Source: Desulfovibrio fairfieldensis
GTDB taxonomy: Bacteria > Desulfobacterota > Desulfovibrionia > Desulfovibrionales > Desulfovibrionaceae
Assembly: GCF_001553605.1 (NCBI RefSeq)
Contig: NZ_CP014229.1
Span: forward strand, 2,446,501-2,510,500
Length of the DNA: 64,000 nucleotides
Direction: 5' to 3'
Part shown: in pieces, positions 21,001-28,066 of the stretch
How positions within the stretch are numbered: the stretch's first letter is position 1
Layout: each line of letters starts with the position of its first letter
Notes under the pieces: model-generated
What the model was told of the DNA's origin: nothing
What the model saw: the letters and a program-made list of their open reading frames with translations, nothing else
The model's database searches: none
Translations under genes and position numbers: made by a program

Positions 21001-21671
21001 CCAGTGATGCGTCATATTTGGTTAGACAGATGGTGCAAGTTTACGAGTACTTAGAAACTATTCCATATAAAGATACAGTTTCCGTTGCCCTCATGGGGCT
21101 ACAGGCGATATGCGCGGGCCCGATAAGCATCATCAAAAATGTGGTTGGTGGCGAGCTGATGGGGGCTGCGACCCAGGAACTGGCTTCATATCTTATAGTC
21201 GACAAGTTCCATGGCGGGTCGCAGAGCGCCCAAAGAGAAACAACCCCGGAAGGCTTGGCGACAGAGATCAAAGCCACGCAACTCTTTCTTGATCTCGGCC
21301 TCGGTGTCGGGGTAGGAGTTCTGGCCGGGGGGATTAAGTCTGTTGGCAAAACGCCATCAGTTGCGGGTACGAAAATTTCTGGCATCAATTATGTTGATCC
21401 TCAAACAGGTGTGAAACTCCCTTCGACAATTGATATTCAACCGACGCTTGATAGAATAGCAAAAGGGATAGCTGATCCACATAGCAATGATGGAGTCACT
21501 TTTTTCAATAACAAGTCTAAGCTCCCTGTGCAAGGTGCCGGATATTATACAGAATACGTCATAAGAACTCCTGGAGTTGGAAACGCTGGCCCTCAGAGAC
21601 TTGTCCTTGGTAAAAATGGAGAAGTCTACTATACACCAGATCATTACATTAACTTCATTAAGGTAAAGTGA
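15066..21671 (+). CDS. CdiA/filamentous haemagglutinin-like protein with C-terminal RNase toxin, 5'-truncated
   Basis: A 2201-residue two-partner-secretion exoprotein. The reading frame opens inside the TPS secretion domain: residues 20-95 show NSQLGGIVAGNPNF, ILNEVTS, VILANPNGVTVNGGGFIN and ATITTGKP, but the Sec signal and about the first 100 residues of a normal TPS domain are missing and no ribosome site precedes the ATG. The middle is a beta-helix of haemagglutinin repeats (xxAGxxxxxxAGRDxxV). The last 90 residues are a guanyl-specific RNase domain (N1/T1/barnase superfamily): FFNNKSKLP, GYYTEYVIRTPG, GPQRLVLGKNGEVYYT and DHY, giving likely catalytic Glu, Arg and His. Base composition falls from GC-rich to AT-rich at the toxin. 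A barstar gene follows 7 bp later. No cdiB/tpsB is present. It may be a silent copy. Confidence 0.85.
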   Translation: MLCLFLFLSPAGCSGAANSQLGGIVAGNPNFHGNRGAEARTILNEVTSANRSRIEGYIEVNGRAADVILANPNGVTVNGGGFINVPRATITTGKPEVDPGGALRGYEVRQGDIRIEGAGINADNTDAFTLLARTAHVEAQVRASSLAVVTGKNSVAADGTVTPLADPSPAPADPGNPAAEEKPEVGIDSSALGGMYANRITLIATEKGVGVNLEGTVQSADQMVITADGKLRLREAVSGGDAVLAGKGDIELTGAAVTAARDLTVTADNLRLEKGVFEPQYEARKAKKQAGSVTAGAASAPASGLTGPTPEPEPEKSSGLYAGGNLSIKANTLVLGEDAQAASGVDSSGGLTKDGNTTIAAGTVEAKRAKVLSGGSITIAAATANAASSTIAGRGDVVLSGGELALLNTLVQGGRVGLDLEHVKLTEKSKAEAVTDLAFRVAQAELNDASLSAGSDLLLDVGKALFDVQSSLSSGNDLTLRGTDVTLNGAFLAAGQDLEYSGESLSNMSGVLYAARDQRLYTSGLLLNDGGEIYAGRDILIADADGKGENAVRNLSGTISAGNELSISAKTVENKKREFEVAERGRHISYNEWYECNKPLLGHGCDRRQLWYYVNVYEDYILKDSPSAQMLAGGDILISADLLENHYSTIAAGNNLAVKATNVDNKDAVLQRTRTVRETMKGWDSDDDFTGEYFRSYNETYEEIGRSPVVLSAKSGLYMDVADTFNNYSDRQGISLPNGSSESAGYPFAGSPMFRPSTSPGHRYLIETNPMFTNMGLFYGSDYFLSRIGLDQDRQQVVLLGDAFYETRLVQQQILAATGQRFLNGYSSDADQMRGLMDAAAAQAQGLDLSVGVALTPTQVAALTQDIIWLEEEEHMGRKVLVPHLYLASATQQDIAPGGGVQAKNVYINAGKGILNEGRINGENVNLASVSIENTGGLLRGGSLNLTALNDIANNSGFIQGGDISLKAGGDIVSQTLTRPDAGNAAHQHVLAQGRIEATGTVTAVAGNDLAIRGSTLSAGGDVTLAAGRDMTVGTVTEEFHLDGGSRSWEHRVTHTGSTVAAGGNLNMTAGRDMTVAGSQVGAGGDAQLAAGGDLSVVAVQDTFSSFVKAESGKGGLFSSSSKSTYTQDYRTSKSSTVASGGNLSLLAGVTGLTPGASAASGAPASTGHASVVGSNLASGKDLTVAASGNVNVASAQNSSYFSHTKSTVGALGLSSSSKREEKSSVTQVGSTLSGENVKISAGNDITATASNIFASRNVQLNAEKGNILLDAAQNTQSSYYKSSSSRAGIFGGSSGISFASSKQKQKGDGVSKNIGSAIMAGEDITMSAQHDVTSVGSLISAGNNVQIQSGRDVNLLPGNDTSYAFESSKKSEVGIGAALSSSGASLSLGYQSTAKGSKQNAAQNAGSLVQAGNDISITAGRDINQIASHMEAARDVNLNTGRDWNMLAGQDSQSASAWRKDVQAGITLSLQQNVSSAVQAVADLPQAMGSGQGGLGYQGVTAASAGLKAVTSVYNSIFQVVSASLSVGGSTSRQKSSSSSSTASPSTLLAGRDLEAVSGRDITIEGGRVQAGHDMALGAGHDLNIVAATNTYDSKQSASSASGGVNVSVGFGSSGMAVSGSVSASASGSQGKSSGTSYTNALVAAGNHLETTSGRDTNIKGAQVQGNTVDMAVGRDLNVHSLQDTAQSSGNSWSLGGSIGFDATGLVPDKIMGIPVTGSNGSGLNIGGGTSSGSMAWVNGQTSITAKEDLDIYTEKNTDIKGAVIAADNGNLTLNTGSLTYSDIQDKNKQENISANIGLGGQLENASLSGDYGKTDQEQINRATVGQGTVIIRSDPAQGLEGLNRDIAKAQELTKNEKVSVTVYVDSTSIKELASGFAGTIEGVENLGENLQQIVREWKAITAALPENAKGLGQAGLDAMQAMLRSGASSEQVEQLMSDPEFQRLITGLGSVPPEGSNSVPGQVQKGENGVWTVNIPPSDASYLVRQMVQVYEYLETIPYKDTVSVALMGLQAICAGPISIIKNVVGGELMGAATQELASYLIVDKFHGGSQSAQRETTPEGLATEIKATQLFLDLGLGVGVGVLAGGIKSVGKTPSVAGTKISGINYVDPQTGVKLPSTIDIQPTLDRIAKGIADPHSNDGVTFFNNKSKLPVQGAGYYTEYVIRTPGVGNAGPQRLVLGKNGEVYYTPDHYINFIKVK
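17623..20398 (+). repeat. 2.78-kb direct duplication, copy 1 (inside cdiA1)
   Basis: This segment of the haemagglutinin-repeat region reappears at 23525-26300 at a constant offset of 5902 bp with no indel that I could find. Mismatches cluster near 17790-18600 and 19800-19860, while roughly 18610-19800 looks identical. That points to recent duplication or continuing gene conversion. Confidence 0.9.
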
Positions 21672-21678
21672 GATATAT

Positions 21679-22113
21679 ATGAAAATGGAGAATCTTTTTT
21701 ATTTCGTACAACACCCCAAAAAATTATCATATTCATCAATTGCATTTTGTTTTATAGAAAAGGATGTAAAAACGACTGATGAGTTATTCTATGCGCTCGA
21801 TAATCAATTTAAATTTTGTGTTTTTGGTTGGAATTGGGATGCTCTGAAAGATGCACTTTGTGGATTCGATAATGAAAAAAAAAGAAATATTGTTATAATG
21901 CATGAAGCTATAAATATGAACAATTCAGTACTTTATAACTATTTATTATGCCTCATGTCTGCAGCGTTAGTATGGAAAAAGCATTCCAATAAACATAGAT
22001 TTTTCCCTATTTTTTCAGTTGAAGATAGAGAAAAAATTATGAAAATTCTTTATACTGATGAGCCACAAGAATGGTTTAAAGTTTTTTGTGAAAACCTCGG
22101 CTTAAAGAAATAA
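21679..22113 (+). CDS. Barstar-type RNase inhibitor (immunity protein 1)
   Basis: A 144-residue AT-rich gene starting 7 bp after the stop of the RNase-tipped cdiA gene. The motif FGWNWDALKDAL corresponds to the YGxNLDALWD segment of barstar that plugs the barnase active site, preceded by DELFYALDNQF, the barstar helix region. Predicted to bind and neutralise the cognate C-terminal RNase in the cytoplasm. The ATG at 21679 is supported by alignment with the second copy (MKMENLF versus MKIENLF). Order and spacing are those of a CDI toxin/immunity pair. The superfamily call is good; cognate specificity is inferred from adjacency. Confidence 0.82.
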   Translation: MKMENLFYFVQHPKKLSYSSIAFCFIEKDVKTTDELFYALDNQFKFCVFGWNWDALKDALCGFDNEKKRNIVIMHEAINMNNSVLYNYLLCLMSAALVWKKHSNKHRFFPIFSVEDREKIMKILYTDEPQEWFKVFCENLGLKK

Positions 22114-22143
22114 CTCTAACGGTTTCATATGGTAACAGGGACG

Positions 22144-22184
22144 CAATGGAGAGGCCGGACTCGTAAGACCCGGCCTCTCCATTG
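22144..22184. other. Perfect 15-bp inverted repeat between cassettes
   Basis: The arms CAATGGAGAGGCCGG and CCGGCCTCTCCATTG are perfectly complementary around an 11-nt loop. No T-run follows, so it is not a classic intrinsic terminator. It lies exactly between the first immunity gene and the orphan toxin cassette, in otherwise AT-rich DNA. It could be an mRNA-stabilising hairpin or a recombination-associated palindrome. A similar hairpin with an 11-nt loop occurs at 39648-39678. Confidence 0.6.
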
Positions 22185-22187
22185 CTC

Positions 22188-22588
22188 AAAGCCACATAAT
22201 CTTTCTTGATCTCGGCCTCGGTGTCGGGGTAGGAGTTCTGGCCGGGGGAATTAAGTCTGTTGGCAAAACGCCATCAGTTGCGGGTACGAAAATTTCTGGC
22301 ATCAATTATGTTGATCCTCAAACAGGTGTGAAACTCCCTTCGACAATTGATATTCAACCGACGCTTGATAGAATAGCAAAAGGGATAGCTGATCCACATA
22401 ACCGTGATGGAAGTACATTTTTCAATAATAAAAATCAGCTTCCTATGCATGAAGATGGATACTATATGGAGTATGTTATTAGAACACCTGGGATTGAGAA
22501 AGTTGGTCCTCAAAGGCTTGTCATTGGGAAAAATGGAGAAACGTATTATACGCCGGATCATTATCTCAATTTTATAAAAATAAAGTGA
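22188..22588 (+). pseudogene. Orphan CdiA-CT cassette 2: linker plus guanyl-specific RNase domain
   Basis: A promoterless, start-less toxin module. The first 200 bp (from about 22200) are almost identical to 21287-21486 of the upstream cdiA gene and encode the same linker (LDLGLGVGVGVLAGGIK...NYVDPQTGVKLPST). The RNase half then diverges: FFNNKNQLP, GYYMEYVIRTPG, GPQRLVIGKNGETYYT and DHYLNF keep the same likely catalytic Glu, Arg and His. A GTG at 22328 could start an 86-residue free RNase, but it sits at the linker/toxin boundary without a ribosome site. The layout is that of orphan CDI cassettes that become active when recombined onto a full-length cdiA through the shared linker. A barstar gene follows 7 bp later. 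Confidence 0.8.
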
Positions 22589-22595
22589 GTCTGTT

Positions 22596-23033
22596 ATGAA
22601 GATAGAGAATCTCTTTCGTTTTATACGACATCCAAAAAAGATTCCAAATATTTCTTCTATATTGTTTTGTTATATACCAAAAAATATAATATCGGCAGAT
22701 GAATTATTTCATTCCCTTAATCAACAACTAAACTTGCAGGTCTTTGGAGGGAATTGGGATGCACTGATGGATACATTATGTGATTTTGAAGATGTAAAAG
22801 AAAAGTATATTATTATAATGCACGAAACTACATCTATGAATAATAATATACTTTTTTATTATCTGTCTTGTCTTATGGCGGCAGCATTGACATGGAAAAA
22901 ATATTCAAATAAACATATATTTTTACCTATTTTTTCAGAAAATGATAAAGAAAAAATTATAAAAATTCTTTATTCTGATAAATTGCAGAGACGTTTTGAA
23001 ATTATTTGTAACGATCTACATTTGAATGAATAA
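22596..23033 (+). CDS. Barstar-type RNase inhibitor (immunity protein 2)
   Basis: A 145-residue paralogue of the first immunity protein. It keeps FGGNWDALMDTL at the barstar inhibitory position and the C-terminal blocks AALTWKKYSNKH and PIFSENDKEKIIKILYSD. It diverges most in the N-terminal third, as expected for matching a slightly different RNase. Strongly AT-rich. It is probably expressed to protect against kin carrying the cassette-2 toxin even though its own toxin module lacks a start; the promoter is not evident. Toxin specificity is inferred from adjacency. Confidence 0.8.
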   Translation: MKIENLFRFIRHPKKIPNISSILFCYIPKNIISADELFHSLNQQLNLQVFGGNWDALMDTLCDFEDVKEKYIIIMHETTSMNNNILFYYLSCLMAAALTWKKYSNKHIFLPIFSENDKEKIIKILYSDKLQRRFEIICNDLHLNE

Positions 23034-23040
23034 GATACGA

Positions 23041-23487
23041 AATGTGGTTGGTGGCGAGCTGAGCGGAGAATCTTTTTTATTTCGTACAGCGCCCCCAAAA
23101 ACTGTCGTATGCATCAATAGCATTTTGTTTTGTACAAAATACTATAAAAAATAAGAAGGATTTATTTTATTTCCTTAACAAGCAATTTAAATCCCCAGCA
23201 TTTGGATGGAATTGGGATGCTTTAAATGATGCACATTATGCGATCTAGAACATATTAAACAAAAAAAATTATAGTTATGCATGATAAAATTGAAATAGAT
23301 GATAAAATATTATCTATATATTTATCATGCCTGGTTACCGCTGTATTAACATGGGAAAAACATTCTTATCGGCATATGTTTATACCAATTTTTTATTGAA
23401 GATAAGGAAAATGTCATGAAAATACTTCATTCTGCGGATATAAATGGGGAGTTTAATATTTTGAGGAAACAGATTTTTTTGTCTTAG
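23041..23487 (+). pseudogene. Decayed third barstar immunity gene with chimeric junction
   Basis: The first 22 nt (AATGTGGTTGGTGGCGAGCTGA) are a piece of cdiA1 (matching 21138-21159). They run straight into sequence matching barstar 1 from its GGAGAATC just after the start codon, so the original ATG is gone. Further on FGWNWDALNDA is recognisable, then stops and frameshifts appear, with later fragments such as IYLSCLVTAVLTWEKHS and PIF in other frames. A dead immunity gene left by illegitimate or linker-mediated recombination. The junction itself is direct evidence of cassette shuffling. Confidence 0.75.
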
Positions 23488-23523
23488 TACAATAAATAAT
23501 TCCAATAAGGATTTCTATCTTAT

Positions 23524-26500
23524 ATGGCCCTCACGCCGACCCAGGTGGCGGCCCTGACCCAGGACATCATCTGGCTGGAAGAAGAAGAGCACATGGGCCG
23601 GAAGGTGCTTGTGCCCCACCTCTACCTGGCCTCGGCCACCCAGCAGGACATCGCGCCCGGCGGCGGCGTGCAGGCCAAAAACGTCTACATCAACGCGGGC
23701 AAAAGCCTTCTGAACGAAGGCCGCATCAACGGCGAAAACGTGAACCTGGCCTCGGTCAGTATCGAAAACACCGGCGGCCTGCTGCGCGGCGGCAGCCTGA
23801 ACCTCACGGCCCTGAACGACATTGCCAACAACAGCGGCTTCATCCAGGGCGGGGACATCAGCCTGAAGGCCGGGGGCAATATCGTCTCGCAGACCCTGAC
23901 CCGCCCCGACGCGGGCAATGCCGCCCACCAGCACGTGCTGGCCCAAGGCGGCATCGAGGCCACGGGCACTGTGACGGCCGTGGCGGGCAACGACCTGGCC
24001 ATCCGGGGCTCCACGCTCAGCGCGGGCGGCGACGTGACCCTGGCCGCCGGGCGGGACATGACTGTGGGCACCGTTACCGAGGAGTTTCACCTTGACGGCG
24101 GCTCACGCAGTTGGGAGCACCGCGTCACCCACACCGGCTCCACTGTGGCGGCGGGCGGCAACCTGAACATGACCGCCGGGCGGGACATGACCGTGGCCGG
24201 TTCCCAGGTGGGCGCGGGCGGCGACGCCCAACTCGCGGCGGGCGGCAATCTGTCCGTGGTGGCCGTGCAGGATACGTTCAGCTCCTTTGTCAAGGCCGAG
24301 TCCGGCAAGGGCGGCCTGTTCTCCTCCAGCTCCAAGTCCACCTATACCCAGGACTACCGCACCTCCAAATCCTCCACAGTGGCCTCCGGCGGCAATCTCA
24401 GCCTGCTGGCCGGGGTCACCGGTTTGACGCCGGGCGCGTCCGCTGCCTCCGGCGCGCCCGCGTCAACCGGCCATGTCTCGGTGGTGGGCTCCAATCTGGT
24501 CAGCGGCAAGGACCTTACCGTGGCCGCCAGCGGCAACGTCAACGTGGCCTCGGCACAGAACAGTTCCTATTTCAGCCACACCAAGTCCACCGTGGGCGCG
24601 CTGGGCCTCAGTTCCTCTTCCAAAAGGGAGGAAAAATCCTCTGTTACCCAGGTCGGGTCCACCTTGAGCGGAGAAAATGTAAAAATTTCTGCCGGTAACG
24701 ATATTACTGCCACAGCGAGCAATATTTTTGCCTCGCGGAATGTGCAACTGAACGCTGAAAAGGGGAATATCCTTCTTGATGCCGCGCAGAACACGCAATC
24801 GTCATACTATAAATCCAGCTCATCCCGGGCAGGGATTTTCGGCGGCAGCTCGGGAATTTCATTTGCCAGCAGCAAACAAAAGCAAAAAGGCGATGGCGTC
24901 AGTAAAAATATTGGTTCCGCCATTATGGCGGGAGAAGATATCACAATGTCGGCCCAACATGACGTTACCTCCGTGGGATCGTTGATTTCCGCCGGCAACA
25001 ACGTCCAGATACAATCCGGGCGCGACGTCAACCTGCTTCCCGGCAATGATACGTCATATGCGTTTGAGTCCAGCAAAAAGAGTGAAGTCGGCATAGGCGC
25101 GGCGCTGAGTTCCAGCGGGGCCAGTCTCAGTCTCGGCTACCAGAGCACGGCCAAGGGCAGCAAACAGAACGCGGCCCAGAATGCGGGCAGCCTGGTACAG
25201 GCAGGCAACGATATCTCCATAACGGCCGGGCGCGACATCAACCAGATAGCGTCGCACATGGAAGCCGCACGTGATGTGAACCTGAACACCGGGCGCGACT
25301 GGAACATGCTTGCCGGTCAGGATTCCCAGAGCGCATCGGCCTGGCGGAAGGATGTGCAGGCCGGAATCACGCTTTCCTTGCAGCAGAATGTTTCTTCCGC
25401 CGTGCAGGCTGTGGCCGATCTGCCGCAAGCCATGGGAAGCGGTCAGGGCGGTCTGGGATATCAGGGCGTCACCGCCGCCAGCGCCGGGCTGAAAGCCGTC
25501 ACCAGCGTCTATAATTCCATCTTTCAGGTGGTCAGCGCGTCATTGTCTGTCGGCGGTTCCACGTCCCGGCAAAAATCTTCCTCATCCTCAAGCACGGCTT
25601 CCCCCTCCACGCTGCTGGCCGGGCGCGACCTTGAGGCCGTCAGCGGGCGGGACATCACTATTGAAGGCGGCCGTGTGCAGGCCGGTCATGACATGGCCTT
25701 GGGGGCTGGCCGTGACCTGAACATCGTCGCGGCCACCAATACCTACGACAGCAAACAATCCGCCTCATCCGCCTCGGGCGGCGTGAACGTGAGCGTGGGC
25801 TTCGGCTCCAGCGGCATGGCCGTTTCCGGCAGCGTGTCCGCCTCCGCGTCCGGCAGCCAGGGCAAGAGCAGCGGCACAAGCTACACCAATGCCCTGGTAG
25901 CGGCGGGCAATCATCTGGAAACCACTTCCGGACGCGACACCAACATCAAGGGTGCGCAGGTGCAGGGCAACACGGTGGATATGGCTGTGGGCCGCGATCT
26001 GAATGTGCACAGTCTGCAAGACACGGCCCAGAGCTCCGGCAACTCCTGGTCCCTGGGCGGCAGCATCGGCTTTGACGCTACGGGTCTTGTACCCGACAAA
26101 ATCATGGGAATACCGGTGACCGGAAGCAACGGCTCCGGATTGAACATCGGCGGCGGCACCAGCAGCGGTTCCATGGCCTGGGTCAACGGCCAGACCAGCA
26201 TTACGGCCAAAGAAGACCTGGATATCTACACTGAAAAAAATACGGACATCAAGGGCGCGGTCATCGCGGCGGACAACGGCAATCTGACGTTGAACACCGG
26301 GACGTTGACGCATTCCAATTTGCACGATTCCAATCGAAGCGAATCCATTTCCGGAGGGTTGGGGGTCGGCGGTCTGATGAACAACCTTGTCACCTCTCTC
26401 GATTACAGCAAAACAGATCAGGAGCAGATCAATCGCGCCACCGTGGGCGACGGCCTTATCATCACCCGTGACGGTTCCGTGGATAGCCTCACAAGCCTTA

Positions 26501-27020
26501 ATCGGGACACAGGCCTTGCGCAGGAAATGACTCAGGACGATAAGATACGGATGGGAATTTATTTTGACAGTAATCTTGCAGACGGCTCCACATGGAAAAC
26601 GGCCTGGACCGGAGTAAATACATTGGCCGGGCTTTCCTATGGTTTTCTTGGAAGCATATTTGGTGACGTACAGACAGAGTATAAAGATGGGGCTTTGCAG
26701 TTTACAGGGCATCCATTTGGAATAGATGGTGATGGTGTAACACTTGGCCATGCCATTATGTATTTTGGAAGTGCGAAAGAGACTGATGTATGGAAGTATT
26801 ATAATAGTCCTGACCAAATAGTTCTTGGCTTGCACGAACTCGGGCATATATACCTCAACAAGAGGCTCTTGGACCACTTTATATCCCAGCTTATCTTATA
26901 ATGGGTGGATGGTGGACTAATTCAAATCCTTTTGAGCAAGGTGCAAATAGCAACGCACGAGAAAGAATGAAAGCACTTGGAATATATGAAAAAATTCAAA
27001 ATGGATGGAGATATGAATAA
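23524..27020 (+). pseudogene. Partial second cdiA-like gene with HExxH C-terminal domain, frameshifted
   Basis: The open frame (23524-26901, 1125 codons) starts in the middle of the haemagglutinin-repeat region: its first 925 or so residues duplicate cdiA1 and it has no secretion domain. After NLTLNTG it diverges and ends in LQFTGHPFGIDGDGVTLGHA, then LGLHELGHIY, a zinc-metallopeptidase-like HExxH. The open frame then reads a nonsense tail to 26901, while the shifted frame reads PQQEALGPLYIPAYLIMGGW through NPFEQGA to a TAA at 27018. From recall, FHA/CdiA proteins of other bacteria end in a similar LGHAI...HExxHTYQ...LGPL...NPFEQ block, so a single-base loss near 26855-26865 is the simplest reading. 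It looks like a 3' cassette or silent donor. Confidence 0.75.
23525..26300 (+). repeat. 2.78-kb direct duplication, copy 2
   Basis: Second copy of the cdiA backbone segment. The left edge falls abruptly at TGGCCCTC, immediately after AT-rich immunity-gene debris. The right edge falls at AACACCGG, where the two genes switch to unrelated C-terminal regions. The right boundary is therefore the toxin-exchange point. Confidence 0.9.
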
Positions 27021-27438
27021 TATTTTTATTGCAATCACTTCAGTGGTGCTACTTACATCATGTACACTTCCTGGAGAAGCATTTATTGTAAATAGAAGTG
27101 GAAAGGATGTTGTTGTATATACAAAAAATATAGGAAGTATTTTGAAAGATGGCTGTGATGATATTTATAGCCCTCTAAGATCTTCTTATTTTACGACAGA
27201 AAGATTGAGAATAAAGGAGTGTCCTGCCGCGCTATACAGGACATGGAAATGTCCTGACATACAATCCAAAGATTTTGGCAATGTAGCTGAAAAGATTGAT
27301 GCTCTGCATAACTTCCAAGAGAAAACAGGAAAACGTGCGGCGTATCTCTTGGACGAGAATTTTAATCTTTTATTGGTTCCATATGATGGGCCATTTAAGG
27401 GACAAAGATTAGAAAATGGAAGGCTTATTTGTAAATAA
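27013..27438 (+). CDS. Lipoprotein, candidate immunity protein of the HExxH module
   Basis: About 141 residues from the ATG at 27013, which gives a lipoprotein signal MNNIFIAITSVVLLTSC with lipobox LTSC. The ATG overlaps the end of the restored cdiA2 frame (stop 27018-27020), an arrangement expected for a toxin and its immunity partner. The mature part shows FIVNRSGKDVVVYTKN and AAYLLDENFNLLLVPYD. No known domain is recognised. A membrane-anchored periplasmic inhibitor of an HExxH effector is plausible but is purely an inference from order and overlap. It has a paralogue 42 bp downstream. AT-rich like the other immunity genes here. Confidence 0.65.
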   Translation: MNNIFIAITSVVLLTSCTLPGEAFIVNRSGKDVVVYTKNIGSILKDGCDDIYSPLRSSYFTTERLRIKECPAALYRTWKCPDIQSKDFGNVAEKIDALHNFQEKTGKRAAYLLDENFNLLLVPYDGPFKGQRLENGRLICK

Positions 27439-27479
27439 GAAAATTTACACAACTTCAAGAGAAAGGATTTGATTTACAA

Positions 27480-27980
27480 ATGTATTATACAGACAATATG
27501 ATAGTCCGTATATCGTATACCCTTGTAATATCCATAAGCATTTTGCTAGGTTCGGCATGCTCCTTGATAAACAAAGGGGCAGCATACCTGATCGCGTCAA
27601 ACGATTCTCCGGGCAGTGCGTTTATTATAAATAGAACTGGGAATGATGTCCTTATCTATATGACGAACCATAGAGGTTTTTTATTAAAAAATGGGTGCGA
27701 TGATGCAATCTCGCTGATTCCAGAAAATTACAAAGGTGAAAATATCTATATTGAGGAATGTACAGAAAGTGCATTTTTGGAAAGGAGATGTGTTGGCGGA
27801 ATCACTAAAAAATTTACAAATGTCTCAGATATGATTAGGGTGTTGAACGATTATCAAAGAGAAAAAAAATCTAGTGCTGCATATTTGTTAGATGAAAATT
27901 ATAATCTAATATTGATCCCATACAACGAAAAACCAAAATACAATCTTACTGAAGGATTTATTGTTACCTGTAAGGAATAG
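27480..27980 (+). CDS. Lipoprotein paralogue of the preceding gene
   Basis: A 166-residue protein with signal IVRISYTLVISISILLGSAC and lipobox GSAC; the start is either ATG 27480 or ATG 27498, with only a weak AAGGA upstream of the first. It shares with its neighbour FIINRTGNDVLIYMTN, KNGCDDAI and AAYLLDENYNLILIPYNE, so the two arose by duplication. No known family was recognised. A second immunity variant, retained from a lost toxin cassette, is a reasonable guess given the decayed backbone scrap right after it. Low GC. Confidence 0.6.
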   Translation: MYYTDNMIVRISYTLVISISILLGSACSLINKGAAYLIASNDSPGSAFIINRTGNDVLIYMTNHRGFLLKNGCDDAISLIPENYKGENIYIEECTESAFLERRCVGGITKKFTNVSDMIRVLNDYQREKKSSAAYLLDENYNLILIPYNEKPKYNLTEGFIVTCKE

Positions 27981-27984
27981 CTTG

Positions 27985-28050
27985 GTTTCCTCCACCGTGC
28001 CCGCCGGGGGCAATCTCAGCCCGCGGGCCGGGGTTCCGGCCTGACGCCGG
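27985..28050 (+). pseudogene. Scrap of cdiA backbone
   Basis: About 60 bp resembling the haemagglutinin-repeat segment at 18472-18540. It reads SSTVPAGGNLSPRAGVPA where cdiA1 has SSTVASGGNLSLLAGVTG, then a stop. GC-rich, in contrast to the lipoprotein gene just before it. It marks the right edge of the toxin island and shows that at least one further backbone copy was once present. Confidence 0.7.
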
Positions 28051-28066
28051 ACACGCCCATCCTCCC

